Assembly (NCBI RefSeq): GCF_041320705.1
Contig: NZ_JBGGTQ010000012.1
Coordinates: 37,295-101,294, forward strand
Source: Kineococcus mangrovi
GTDB taxonomy: Bacteria > Actinomycetota > Actinomycetes > Actinomycetales > Kineococcaceae
Direction of reading: 5' to 3'
DNA: 64,000 nucleotides
Made by a program: the position numbers and the translations under genes. Under the pieces are notes generated by a model. That model saw only the letters and a list, made by a program, of their open reading frames with translations. It was not told the origin of the DNA and did no database searches. Within the stretch, counting starts at the first letter, position 1; every line of letters begins with the position of its first letter. Shown here piece by piece: positions 24,981 through 32,626 of this stretch.

Positions 24981-25919
24981 GTGAGCGGTCACTCCTCTGT
25001 CGCACCGCTGGTCGTGGTCGGGGCCGTCCACCGGGAGTACGTGCTGACGGTGCCCACCGCACCCGCACCGGGGGAGACGGTCCTGGCGAACGGGATGCGT
25101 CAGCACCCCGGCGGTGGCGGGGTGCGCCAGGCGGTGGCGGCCTCCCGCGTGCTCGGGGGAGGCGTCGTCCTCCTTGGGTGCGTCGGGGACGACGCCTCCG
25201 GTGAGCTGCTGCTGCAGGAACTGCGCGCCGAAGGCGTCGACACCTCCGAGATCGAGATCGTTGGCTGGATGGCGACCGGGGTCGTCGTCGTGCAGGCCGT
25301 CGCCGGTGGTGGGAACGCGACCACCGTCGTCCCCGGAGCCAACTCCGAGGTGCCCGCCGCGCGGGTGGGGTCCGCCCTGGGGCGTCGTTGCGACGCCGCG
25401 TCCGTCGTCGTCGTGCAGGCCGACCTGCGTGCCGAGGTCGTGAGCGAGGCCCTGAGGGCCGCCGTGGCGGTGGGGGCGCGGTGCGTCCTGGACCTGGGGT
25501 CCCGGCTGCAGCTCGACCCGGACGAGCTGGCGTGCGGTGACCCACTGGTGGTGGACGAGGGAGGAGCCGCCTCGGTCCTCGGGCGCCCGGTCTCCGGGGT
25601 GGTCCAGGCGATGGACGCGGCCCGTGAGCTGCAGCGGTTCGCCCGGTCGTCGGTGGTGAGCGTCCAGGGGTACGGCGCCTGCTGGGCCGGCGGGGACGGC
25701 GAGGGGCGCGTGCCCGTCACCGGGGAACCGTCCACCCGGACCGGTGCGGGCACCGGCGCCTTGGCCGGAGTCCTGGCAGCGCGTCTGGCGGGCGGGGCCT
25801 CACTAGGATCAGCGGTCCAGGACGGGGTTCGAGCCGACGTCCTGCCGTCAGGGAGCACGGAGGAGCAGTCCCCCGTCCCGTGGCGGTCGAGGCGGGGGAT
25901 GACGCGCCCGGAGGGGTGA
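24981..25919 (+). CDS. PfkB/ribokinase-family protein lacking catalytic residues (probable pseudokinase)
   Basis: A 312-residue ribokinase-fold protein. The N-terminal signature is recognisable (VPTAPAPGETV, then PGGGGVRQAVAAS), but the GGKGANQA motif has lost its Lys and Asn. The C-terminal anion-hole motif reads TRTGAGTGALAG: Thr258 replaces the catalytic Asp of GAGD, and the preceding DTT Asp is also absent. Phosphotransfer is therefore unlikely. It may bind the sugar and act as a regulator or sensor. The GTG at 24981 follows a GGGGGAGCGGAG stretch. It lies 34 bases before the LacI gene in one transcription unit. An error in the sequence is unlikely because several motifs are altered while the frame stays open. 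Confidence 0.8.
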   Translation: MSGHSSVAPLVVVGAVHREYVLTVPTAPAPGETVLANGMRQHPGGGGVRQAVAASRVLGGGVVLLGCVGDDASGELLLQELRAEGVDTSEIEIVGWMATGVVVVQAVAGGGNATTVVPGANSEVPAARVGSALGRRCDAASVVVVQADLRAEVVSEALRAAVAVGARCVLDLGSRLQLDPDELACGDPLVVDEGGAASVLGRPVSGVVQAMDAARELQRFARSSVVSVQGYGACWAGGDGEGRVPVTGEPSTRTGAGTGALAGVLAARLAGGASLGSAVQDGVRADVLPSGSTEEQSPVPWRSRRGMTRPEG

Positions 25920-25953
25920 TCCTCCCCGGGTCCAGGTCTGATCGGAGTTCGAG

Positions 25954-26991
25954 GTGGCAGTCACCCGTGCTGACGTGGCACGACGGGCGGGGGTCTCACC
26001 GGCCGTCGTCAGCTACGTCGTCAACGGTGGACCGCGATCGGTGTCGGCCACGACCCGTTCCCGTGTCGAGGAAGCGATCGCGACCCTCGACTACCGGCCG
26101 AACGCGGTGGCCTCCGCCCTGCGGGGAGGCACGACGAAGTCGGTGGGCCTGCTCCTGCCCGGTCTGGTGAATCCGTACTTCACGGAACTGGCGCACGAGG
26201 TGGAGCGGGAGCTGTTCGTCCGCGGGAACACCTTGTCGATCGGGATGACCGACGACGACCCCGTCCGGGAGCGCGCCTACATCCGCTCGTTCGTCAGCCG
26301 GCGTTTCGACGGCCTGCTGGTGGTGTCCCCGCGGGGGGTCGGCGCGGTGACCGAGAGCCAGCTCGGGTCGACTCCGGTGGTCCTGCTGGACCCCAGCGCG
26401 GAGCAACCGGGGTGTTCGTCCGTGCACGTGAACCACACGGAGGGCACGGCGCGCGCCACCGAGCACCTGCAGGGTCACGGCCACACCTCGATCGGCGTCG
26501 TGGCCGGGCCGCCGGCGACGCAGGTGACGGACCAGCGCATCGCCGGCTGGCGCCGGCAGCAGCAGAGCGCGGGTCTGGAGCACGGCTTCGACCTCCTCGC
26601 CCACGCGGACTTCTCGTCCTGGGGAGGGCTGACGGCGGCCCGGAACCTGCTGGGACACCACGGACGGCGAGATTCCCGCGATCGTCGCCCACCGACCGCC
26701 CTGGTCGTCTCGTCGGACGTGCAGGCCATGGGTGTCCTGGAAGCGTGCCGGACGCTGGGGTTGGCGGTGCCCGGCGACGTCGCCCTCGTGTCGTTCGACG
26801 GGACCGACGCGGGCCGCTACGCCCAACCGTCGCTGACGTCGCTGCGCCAACCGATCCGGGACATCGCGAGCACCGCGGTCACGCACCTCCTGCAGCGCGT
26901 CGCCTCGGCGGACACCCCCGTCCGCCACACCACGTTGACGGGCCACCTGCGCATCGGTGGGAGTTGTGGCTGCGCCCCGGGGCCGGGCTGA
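25954..26991 (+). CDS. LacI-family regulator of the first sugar cluster
   Basis: A 345-residue LacI-type repressor. The helix-turn-helix and hinge (TRADVARRAGVSPAVVSYVV, then RPNAVASALRGG) lie in the first 60 residues. The rest is a periplasmic-binding-protein-like sugar-sensing domain, ending with FDGTDAGRYAQPSLTSLRQP. The GTG at 25954 has GGAG upstream. It is co-directional with the degenerate PfkB gene and divergent from the sugar operon, so it most likely binds the 24745-24790 region. The C-terminus ends in a Cys/Gly-rich stretch (GGSCGCAPG) seen in some relatives. Confidence 0.9.
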   Translation: MAVTRADVARRAGVSPAVVSYVVNGGPRSVSATTRSRVEEAIATLDYRPNAVASALRGGTTKSVGLLLPGLVNPYFTELAHEVERELFVRGNTLSIGMTDDDPVRERAYIRSFVSRRFDGLLVVSPRGVGAVTESQLGSTPVVLLDPSAEQPGCSSVHVNHTEGTARATEHLQGHGHTSIGVVAGPPATQVTDQRIAGWRRQQQSAGLEHGFDLLAHADFSSWGGLTAARNLLGHHGRRDSRDRRPPTALVVSSDVQAMGVLEACRTLGLAVPGDVALVSFDGTDAGRYAQPSLTSLRQPIRDIASTAVTHLLQRVASADTPVRHTTLTGHLRIGGSCGCAPGPG

Positions 26992-27053
26992 CGAGACCGT
27001 GCTGACCGCCGGCCGGGGAGTGGGTCGGGTGAGGGGTCTGGCAGGCTCGGCGG

Positions 27054-28274
27054 GTGCGCCTGCTCGTGATCACCGACGGTGTCCCGCCCGAGCACCGCGG
27101 CGGGGTCGCCAGCTCCGTGCTCGTCGAGGTCGACGAGCTGGCCCGGCGCGGGCACGAGGTGACCGTCCTCGTGCGCCGGCACGACCCCGGCGCCCCGCTC
27201 GTGGAGGACCGCGGCCACTACCGGCTGCTGCGCCACCCGGCCCCGGCCCGCGGCAGCCGCGGCTACTACGCCCACCCCGCGGCGACCCTCACCCGGGTGC
27301 CCGGCTGGCTGCGCTCGCTCGTCGCGCGCGAGGGCACCGACGCGCTCTACGTCCACTCCACCTTCCACGCCGCCGCCGCCGTGCGGGCCGGGCTCGGGGA
27401 CCGCACGGTGTTCCGCTTCCACGCCCCCGCCTCCTTGGAGGTCGGCCTGGACTCCGCCGGCGGGAAGTACCCGCTGGCCCGGACGGCGGGCGGTCTGGCC
27501 GGTCGCGTCGTCGCCGACCTCACCCGGCGCGCCGAGCTGGCGGCCCTCGACGGAACGGCCCGCACCCTGACGACGAGCTGGTACGTCCGGCGGCTGCTGC
27601 GGCAGGTCCACCCCACGGCCTCCGCGCGCGTCGACGTCGTCCCGCTCGCCGTCGACCTGGACCGGTTCTCCCCGGGGCCGCCGGAGCGGGAACGCCTGGG
27701 GCTCACCGGGGACCCGCTGCTGGTGACCGTGCGCCGGCTCGTGCGGCGGATGGGGCTGGAGAACCTCCTCGACGCGTTCGGCGCCGTCGTCGAGCAGCAC
27801 CCGGGGGCGCGGCTCGTCGTCGGCGGCACCGGCTACCTCGCCGGTGACCTGCGCGCCCGGGCCGACCGGCTCGGCCTGCCGGTGGACTTCGCCGGGTTCG
27901 TCGCCGAGGAGGACCTGCCCGCGCTGTACCGCTCGGCCGACCTGTTCGTCCTGCCGACCCTGGAGATGGAGGGTTTCGGGATCGTCGCCGTCGAGGCGTT
28001 CGCCAGCGGCCTGCCCGTCGTCGCGACACCGGTGGGGGCGAACCCCGAGGTCGCCGGAGCGCTCGACGCCCGCACGATCGCCGCGTCCACCGAGCCCGCC
28101 GACCTCGCCGCGGCCGTGCTGCGGGGGCTGGAGCTGCGCGGCGAACTGGCCGCCCGGGCCCGTGAGCACGTCGAGCAGCGGTCCTCCCCGGCCGCCGTCG
28201 TGGACCGCGTCGAGGCCGTGCTCGCGGAGGTGGCGGCCCGTCAGCAGCCCGGGGCGCCGGCCGCCAGGTCCTGA
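27054..28274 (+). CDS. Glycosyltransferase family 4 protein
   Basis: A 406-residue GT-B glycosyltransferase. The N-terminal domain has PPEHRGGVASSVL, the usual acceptor-side loop. The C-terminal domain has the nucleotide-sugar motif E-x7-E in EGFGIVAVEAFASGLPVVAT. It would add a sugar to a glycan or lipid at the cytoplasmic face of the membrane. The donor and acceptor cannot be told. The GTG start at 27054 has only a weak -10-like CAGGCT 6 bases upstream and no Shine-Dalgarno. Its 3' end overlaps the convergent next gene by 34 bases. Confidence 0.88.
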   Translation: MRLLVITDGVPPEHRGGVASSVLVEVDELARRGHEVTVLVRRHDPGAPLVEDRGHYRLLRHPAPARGSRGYYAHPAATLTRVPGWLRSLVAREGTDALYVHSTFHAAAAVRAGLGDRTVFRFHAPASLEVGLDSAGGKYPLARTAGGLAGRVVADLTRRAELAALDGTARTLTTSWYVRRLLRQVHPTASARVDVVPLAVDLDRFSPGPPERERLGLTGDPLLVTVRRLVRRMGLENLLDAFGAVVEQHPGARLVVGGTGYLAGDLRARADRLGLPVDFAGFVAEEDLPALYRSADLFVLPTLEMEGFGIVAVEAFASGLPVVATPVGANPEVAGALDARTIAASTEPADLAAAVLRGLELRGELAARAREHVEQRSSPAAVVDRVEAVLAEVAARQQPGAPAARS

Positions 28275-29077
28275 ACCGTGCGCAGGTGCTCGGCGTCGGC
28301 CGGGGTGGTCCCCGCGGTCGCCGGGTCCGGCACCGCGACACCGGTCCGGACGAGTTCCTCGTTGACGTCGAGGCCGTCGTCGGTGCGGAACCAGCCCGCC
28401 CCGGCCACGTCGACGCGCTGCCCGGTCGGCAGGTAGGAGAACAGGTCCCGCAGGTAGGCGTCGCGGCACCCCTCGGCGGCGACGACCCCCGCGAGCGGGG
28501 TGGGGGTCGTGGCGCCGTCCGGGCCCGCGACGACGGGGGCGGGTCCCGCGGCCCACGCCACGACCGTCGCGGAGGCCGCCACCCGGGTCGTCGTGGCGGT
28601 CGGGGTCCGAGCCGGGGGCGGGCCGCTCGGGGCGGCGGTGCCGCGCACCCCCTCCTGCAGCGCCCGCTGCACGACCACCGGGTTCGGGGCGGTCCGCTGC
28701 TGCTCCCAGGTGGCCAGCACCCCCGCCACGACGAGGACGACGAGCCCGGCCACGGCGAGGCGTCGCCGCGACCCGCGCTGCTCGACGTGGGCGGCCCCGG
28801 GGGCGAGCAGTTCGTGGTGGCCGGTCTCCTCGACGTCCCGCTCCGGGGCCCACGGCGTCTCCCAGCGGGCGAGCTCCCCGCCCCCGGACAGCTCGACGCG
28901 CACGGCGGCGCCGCGCGCGGAGTAGCGCAGGTCCAGGGCCACCACCCGCCAGGGCGGGGACTGCTCGCGGTGGACGGCGACGACCACGGCCCGGCCGCCG
29001 GTGTGCAGGGGGTTGGCGTTCCCGCGGACCTTGACGAAGTCGCCGGGGCGCAGCGTCTCGAGGTCCGGTACCCGCAC
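28241..29077 (-). CDS. Membrane-anchored protein with a degenerate nuclease-like C-terminus
   Basis: A 278-residue protein of unknown function. Residues 1-75 form a soluble, beta-rich domain (RPGDFVKVRGNANPL). One membrane span lies at about 108-125, followed by a low-complexity Ala/Thr/Pro linker. The C-terminal 90 residues (GCRDAYLRDLFSYLPTGQRV, then DVNEELVRTGVAVPD) recall the end of a staphylococcal-nuclease fold. The core catalytic region is not visible, so activity is doubtful. The GTG at 29077 follows a sigma-28-like promoter by 6 bases, suggesting a leaderless, flagella-linked message. Confidence 0.7.
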   Translation of the reverse strand: MRVPDLETLRPGDFVKVRGNANPLHTGGRAVVVAVHREQSPPWRVVALDLRYSARGAAVRVELSGGGELARWETPWAPERDVEETGHHELLAPGAAHVEQRGSRRRLAVAGLVVLVVAGVLATWEQQRTAPNPVVVQRALQEGVRGTAAPSGPPPARTPTATTTRVAASATVVAWAAGPAPVVAGPDGATTPTPLAGVVAAEGCRDAYLRDLFSYLPTGQRVDVAGAGWFRTDDGLDVNEELVRTGVAVPDPATAGTTPADAEHLRTVQDLAAGAPGC

Positions 29078-29083
29078 GAGCCC

Positions 29084-29111
29084 CCATCGGCCGCCGGCGG
29101 GGGTTCATGAG
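29084..29111 (-). promoter_or_regulatory. Sigma-28 (FliA)-like promoter of the 28241-29077 gene
   Basis: Minus strand: CTCATG (29111-29106), 14 bases, GCCGATGG (29091-29084), then 6 bases to the GTG start. One mismatch to CTCAAG; the spacing equals that of the classical consensus. Confidence 0.45.
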
Positions 29112-29249
29112 GCCCTGGGCCTGCCGCCTGCGGGTGTCACGGTGGCCGTGCGCGGCCCGGACCTCGGTTCGCCCTGATCGGGTGCAGTGCTGGTGCGCAC
29201 CCCTGCGTCAAGCCCCCCACCGCCGACCGGGTGGTGCTGCTCCGCGGGG

Positions 29250-29278
29250 CTCCAGCGGCCGGTCCCGCGGGCCGATGC
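29250..29278 (+). promoter_or_regulatory. Possible sigma-28-like promoter of the 29332-29715 gene
   Basis: CTCCAG (29250-29255), 15 bases, GCCGATGC (29271-29278), 53 bases before the ATG. One mismatch in the -35. With the site at 29084-29111 this makes the 254-base intergenic region a candidate divergent pair. Confidence 0.35.
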
Positions 29279-29331
29279 CCGGGTGACGGTCGCCGAGGTG
29301 GCGACCGTGCCGATCCCCCGGGAGTTGCCCG

Positions 29332-29715
29332 ATGTCCCACCCCACCGACACCGCTGCGGACGCGGCCGCGCGCCCGAGCGGCGCGCAGACCGTGGCGCCG
29401 GTCCAGGCCTCCGCCCTCCTGCACGCCGCCTCGATCCTCGGTGAGGCCAGCTACACCCCCGAGCAGGAGCTCAAGGGGACGCTGACGGGCGCGCGCACCG
29501 AGGCGCAGCCCACCCGGCTCGAACCCGTCGTGGTGCCCGAACCCGTCGTGGTGCCCGAACCCGTCGTGGTGCCCGAACCCGTCGTGGTGCCCGAACCCGT
29601 CGCAGCACCCCGGCCCGTCGCAGCGCCCGAGCCCGTCGCGCCGCCCGCCGCACCGGCTCCCGAGCGCAAGGGGTTCTTCGCCCGCCTGCTCGACAAGCTC
29701 CTCGGCCGGGGCTGA
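29332..29715 (+). CDS. Small protein with a Glu-Pro-Val repeat and amphipathic C-terminus
   Basis: A 127-residue protein of unknown function. The N-terminal 60 residues are Ala/Thr-rich with a helical stretch (QASALLHAASILGEASY). The middle is seven 6-residue repeats, first EPVVVP and later RPVAAP and EPVAPP, an extended rigid linker. The last 15 residues (KGFFARLLDKLLGRG) form an amphipathic, positively charged helix that could bind a membrane or a partner. The ATG at 29332 has GGGAG upstream. A sigma-28-like promoter lies upstream, so a link to motility is possible but unproven. Confidence 0.7.
   Translation: MSHPTDTAADAAARPSGAQTVAPVQASALLHAASILGEASYTPEQELKGTLTGARTEAQPTRLEPVVVPEPVVVPEPVVVPEPVVVPEPVAAPRPVAAPEPVAPPAAPAPERKGFFARLLDKLLGRG
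29521..29646 (+). repeat. 18-bp tandem repeat, seven copies
   Basis: The unit GAACCCGTCGTGGTGCCC occurs four times without change (29521-29592), followed by three diverged copies up to 29646. The unit is a multiple of 3, so copy-number change keeps the frame. The identical first copies point to recent expansion. Confidence 0.9.
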
Positions 29716-29717
29716 GC

Positions 29718-30509
29718 TCAGGCGAGCGCGAAGTCGGCCAGCGCGCTGCGCGGCACCTCCTCGGCGGGCAGCAGCACGGCGCGCTCGCGACCGGAGCGGG
29801 GGGAGAACCGCCCCTGCAGGACGAGGCGGTCGCGCGCCGTCGGCCGCGCCGTGCGGTGCAGCCCCCGCGGATCGGTGAAGACCACCGTCCCGGCCCGACC
29901 CGTCGCGGTCGTCGTGCCGCCGGGCCCGAAGACGCGCTCGACGTCGCGGTCACCGACGTGCGCCCGGTCCAGCCGGCGCCGGTGGCGGTGCGACGTCCGC
30001 ACGTAGCTCAGCGGGCCGACGCCGTCGTCCACGTCCGTCAGGAGCAGCTGCACCTGCAGCCCCGGGCCGTCGTCCGTGCGCGTCCAGCCCCCGTCGGCGA
30101 CGGGGGCACCCGCGAGCGTCAGCACGCCGTTCATGTCCCAGATCCGCACGTCGCGGCGGCAGTGGGCGGCGGCGACGCCGCGGACGAGCGGGTGGCGCAG
30201 GAACCGCGCGTAGGGGTCCTCGGGGTCGACCGGGGGGCGGCTGCCGAGCAGGTCGACGTCGCGCGGGGTGGTGCTGCGCTGCTCGGGGTCGCCGACGAGC
30301 AGGCGGCGCCGGCGGACGATGTCCGCGCTCTGGTCGGCGATGAGGTCGTCCGTGCGGGACAGGACCTCGGCGAGCAGCTCGTCCGCCGCGGCGCCGAGCA
30401 GGGCCGCGAGGTCGACCGCGGCGATGCCGTCGCGCCGCAGGTCGGCCAGGAGCCGGTGGGCCTGCGGCGTCAGCCGGGCGCGTCGTCGCGGTCCGAGGGG
30501 CAGCCGCAC
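29718..30509 (-). CDS. Phytanoyl-CoA-dioxygenase-like protein with an altered iron site
   Basis: A 263-residue protein that looks like a member of the Fe(II)/2-oxoglutarate dioxygenase superfamily (GGWTRTDDGPGLQVQLLLTD, GPLSYVRTSHRHRR, then GTVVFTDPRGLHRTARP). In active relatives the first iron ligand is in W-H-x-D. Here the segment is W142-T-R-T-D146, so that His is missing, though the distal His218 and an Arg nearby are kept. It may be inactive as an oxygenase or use different ligands. The GTG start at 30509 has GAGAGGAG upstream. It is convergent with the repeat-protein gene, with only 2 bases between stops. Function unknown. Confidence 0.65.
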   Translation of the reverse strand: MRLPLGPRRRARLTPQAHRLLADLRRDGIAAVDLAALLGAAADELLAEVLSRTDDLIADQSADIVRRRRLLVGDPEQRSTTPRDVDLLGSRPPVDPEDPYARFLRHPLVRGVAAAHCRRDVRIWDMNGVLTLAGAPVADGGWTRTDDGPGLQVQLLLTDVDDGVGPLSYVRTSHRHRRRLDRAHVGDRDVERVFGPGGTTTATGRAGTVVFTDPRGLHRTARPTARDRLVLQGRFSPRSGRERAVLLPAEEVPRSALADFALA

Positions 30510-30653
30510 GGACGGACTCCTCTCGTCGGTGTCCGTGCACCGTAGTCGCGCCGTTCCGTAGACCGCTAGTGACTCGCGGTGAGACCGGTGGGTTTCCAGG
30601 GCCCCGGCACGCGCCCTCCCGGCGGGGGCGCACCGGAGGACCCGGCCGAGGGG

Positions 30654-31352
30654 TCAGTCGCCCAGGACGCGGCCGGCGAGGTCGTCGAGCCCGCGGGCCG
30701 TCAGGGTCGGCGGTGCCGCGTGCCGCGGGTAGGCGCCGGTGCCGGCGCGGTCCAGGAACGCGGTCGCCATCCCGGTGCCGGCGGCCCCGTCGAGGTCCCA
30801 GGGGTGGACGGCGACGAACAGGACCTCCCCGGCGGGGACCGAGCACACGTCGAGGGCGTGGCCGTAGGCGGCGGCGTGGGGTTTCCAGGGCCCGACGGTC
30901 TCGACGGACAGGACGTGCACGACGTCCTCGCGGACCCCGCCGCGCTCCAGCAGGCCCTCGCACGCGGCGAGGCCGCCGTTGGTCAGGGCCACGGTGACGA
31001 CGCCCTGCTCGCGCAACCGGCGCAGCCCCGGGGCCACGTCGGGGTGCAGGACGACCTCGTCGAAGGCGCCGAGCACGTGGGCGACGGCGTCCTCCAGCGG
31101 CCGGTCCAGGTCCGCGGCGCCGGCGAGCTCGGTGCGCAGGACGTCGGCGGCGACCTCGGCGAACGGCAGGGGGTCCTGGCGCAGCGTGCGGGCGAAGCCG
31201 TCGCGCAGCACGGCCGGCAGGAACCGGGCGGCCGTCCGCGGGCCGGCACCCACGGCGGCCAGCCGGGCGTCGAGCGCGCCGAGGTCGGACAGCGTCTCGT
31301 TGACGTCCAGGACGACGGCGCTCGGGCGGGGGAGGCGTTCTGCGGGGGACAC
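30654..31352 (-). CDS. HAD-superfamily hydrolase, haloacid dehalogenase type II-like
   Basis: A 232-residue HAD protein. The nucleophile motif is VLDVNETLSD (type II dehalogenases usually have D-x-Y-G-T), motif II is ALTNGG and motif III is the Lys in GPWKPHAAAY. The last motif, with acidic residues, is VAVHPWDLDGA. It fits the 2-haloacid dehalogenase/epoxide-hydrolase-N-like group; dehalogenation itself is not proved because the Asp-flanking residues differ. The GTG start at 31352 is chosen from the conserved N-terminus. It is divergent from the diguanylate cyclase at 31487. Confidence 0.82.
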   Translation of the reverse strand: MSPAERLPRPSAVVLDVNETLSDLGALDARLAAVGAGPRTAARFLPAVLRDGFARTLRQDPLPFAEVAADVLRTELAGAADLDRPLEDAVAHVLGAFDEVVLHPDVAPGLRRLREQGVVTVALTNGGLAACEGLLERGGVREDVVHVLSVETVGPWKPHAAAYGHALDVCSVPAGEVLFVAVHPWDLDGAAGTGMATAFLDRAGTGAYPRHAAPPTLTARGLDDLAGRVLGD

Positions 31353-31486
31353 GTCCGACCGTAGGAGCGCGCTCCGCCCGCGGCGACCCGGAGCGTCCGC
31401 CAGGGGCGGGAGGTCGTGGCACCGAGCCCCCCTGCCGTGGCAATCTGTCAGCGGATCACCACGCATCGTGTCTAACTGGAGGGACG

Positions 31487-32617
31487 GTGGGACGGGTGGG
31501 TCGAGACCCCCTGGCCGGGGCGAGCCCCCGACGCGCGCGGGGCGGCGACCACCCCTGGGTGCCGTCCCGGTGGCGACGCTGGGCCGTGCGCGTGCCCGCC
31601 CGCTGGCTCACCGGCGGCCCGGCCGTCGTCGCCGGCCGCGCCCTGCTCCTGGTCAGCGGCACGCTGGTCGCCCTGACGGCGTGGCTGCTCTCGCCCGGCC
31701 CGACCGACCAGCTCGTGCTGGCGGCCGCGGGGGTCGGCGCCCTCGCCCTGCTCGGCGTGAGCAGCGCGCTGCCGTGGGACCGCTGGTCACCGCGCGCGCC
31801 GCTCGTCTTCCCCCTCGCGGTCATGGGGGCGCTGGCGGCCGTCGGCACCGGCACCCGGGACGTGGCCGGGGCCTACGTGCCGTTCTTCGTCCTGTGCTTC
31901 GTGTACGTCGGCGTGTTCCTGCCCTCCCGCACGGCGTACGGCCTGCTGCCCGTCGCGGTGCCGCTGTACCTCCTGTCCTCGGAGGGCCACGACTCCACCG
32001 TGGTCGTGCGCACGGTGGTCACCGCGTGCGTGTGGCTGCTCGTGGCCGAGCTGCTCGCGCAGCTGGCGCAGCGGCAGCGGGCCGCGGCCGACGTCCTCGT
32101 CCGCGACGCCCGCACCGACCCGCTCACCACCATCGGCAACCGCCGCGACCTGGAGGACCGCATGACGCGCCTGCGGCCCGGGGACACCGTCGTCGTCTGC
32201 GACCTCGACCACTTCAAGCAGCTCAACGACTCCCGCGGCCACGCCTTCGGCGACCAGGTGCTGCGCGAGTTCGGGGCGGTGCTCGCCGCCGGTCTGCGCC
32301 GGGACGACTACGCCGCCCGGTTCGGCGGTGAGGAGTTCGTCCTCCTGCTGCACGGGAGCGGGACCGCAGCGGCCGTGGACGTCGTCGAACGCCTGCGGCA
32401 GACCTGGTGCGAGGCCGGCGGGGCGACGACGTTCTCCGCCGGGTGCGCCACGCTCGACGACGTCACGAGCGCGGAGCGGGCGCTCGTCGCCGCGGACGCC
32501 GCGCTCTACGCGGCCAAGCGGGACGGGCGCGACCGCACCCGCAGCGCGGAGGCGGCCGACGGGTGGGGACCTAGGGTGGGGGCCGACAGCGTGCGTGACC
32601 TGTCCCACGAGTTCTAG
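31487..32617 (+). CDS. Membrane diguanylate cyclase (GGEEF)
   Basis: A 376-residue diguanylate cyclase. About five or six membrane segments occupy residues 45-200 and act as the sensor part. The GGDEF-type domain follows with FGGEEF at 279-284, an active form of the motif. RRDD precedes it by five residues, which fits the RxxD product-inhibition site. It makes c-di-GMP from two GTP. The GTG start at 31487 sits just after TGGAGGGAC. No sigma-28-like promoter is visible here, unlike two other c-di-GMP genes in the window. Confidence 0.9.
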   Translation: MGRVGRDPLAGASPRRARGGDHPWVPSRWRRWAVRVPARWLTGGPAVVAGRALLLVSGTLVALTAWLLSPGPTDQLVLAAAGVGALALLGVSSALPWDRWSPRAPLVFPLAVMGALAAVGTGTRDVAGAYVPFFVLCFVYVGVFLPSRTAYGLLPVAVPLYLLSSEGHDSTVVVRTVVTACVWLLVAELLAQLAQRQRAAADVLVRDARTDPLTTIGNRRDLEDRMTRLRPGDTVVVCDLDHFKQLNDSRGHAFGDQVLREFGAVLAAGLRRDDYAARFGGEEFVLLLHGSGTAAAVDVVERLRQTWCEAGGATTFSAGCATLDDVTSAERALVAADAALYAAKRDGRDRTRSAEAADGWGPRVGADSVRDLSHEF

Positions 32618-32626
32618 GGAGACCCC

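Noticed and set aside
29521..29646. Repeat array that could suggest CRISPR
   Set aside because: The units are contiguous 18-bp copies without spacers and encode an in-frame hexapeptide repeat.
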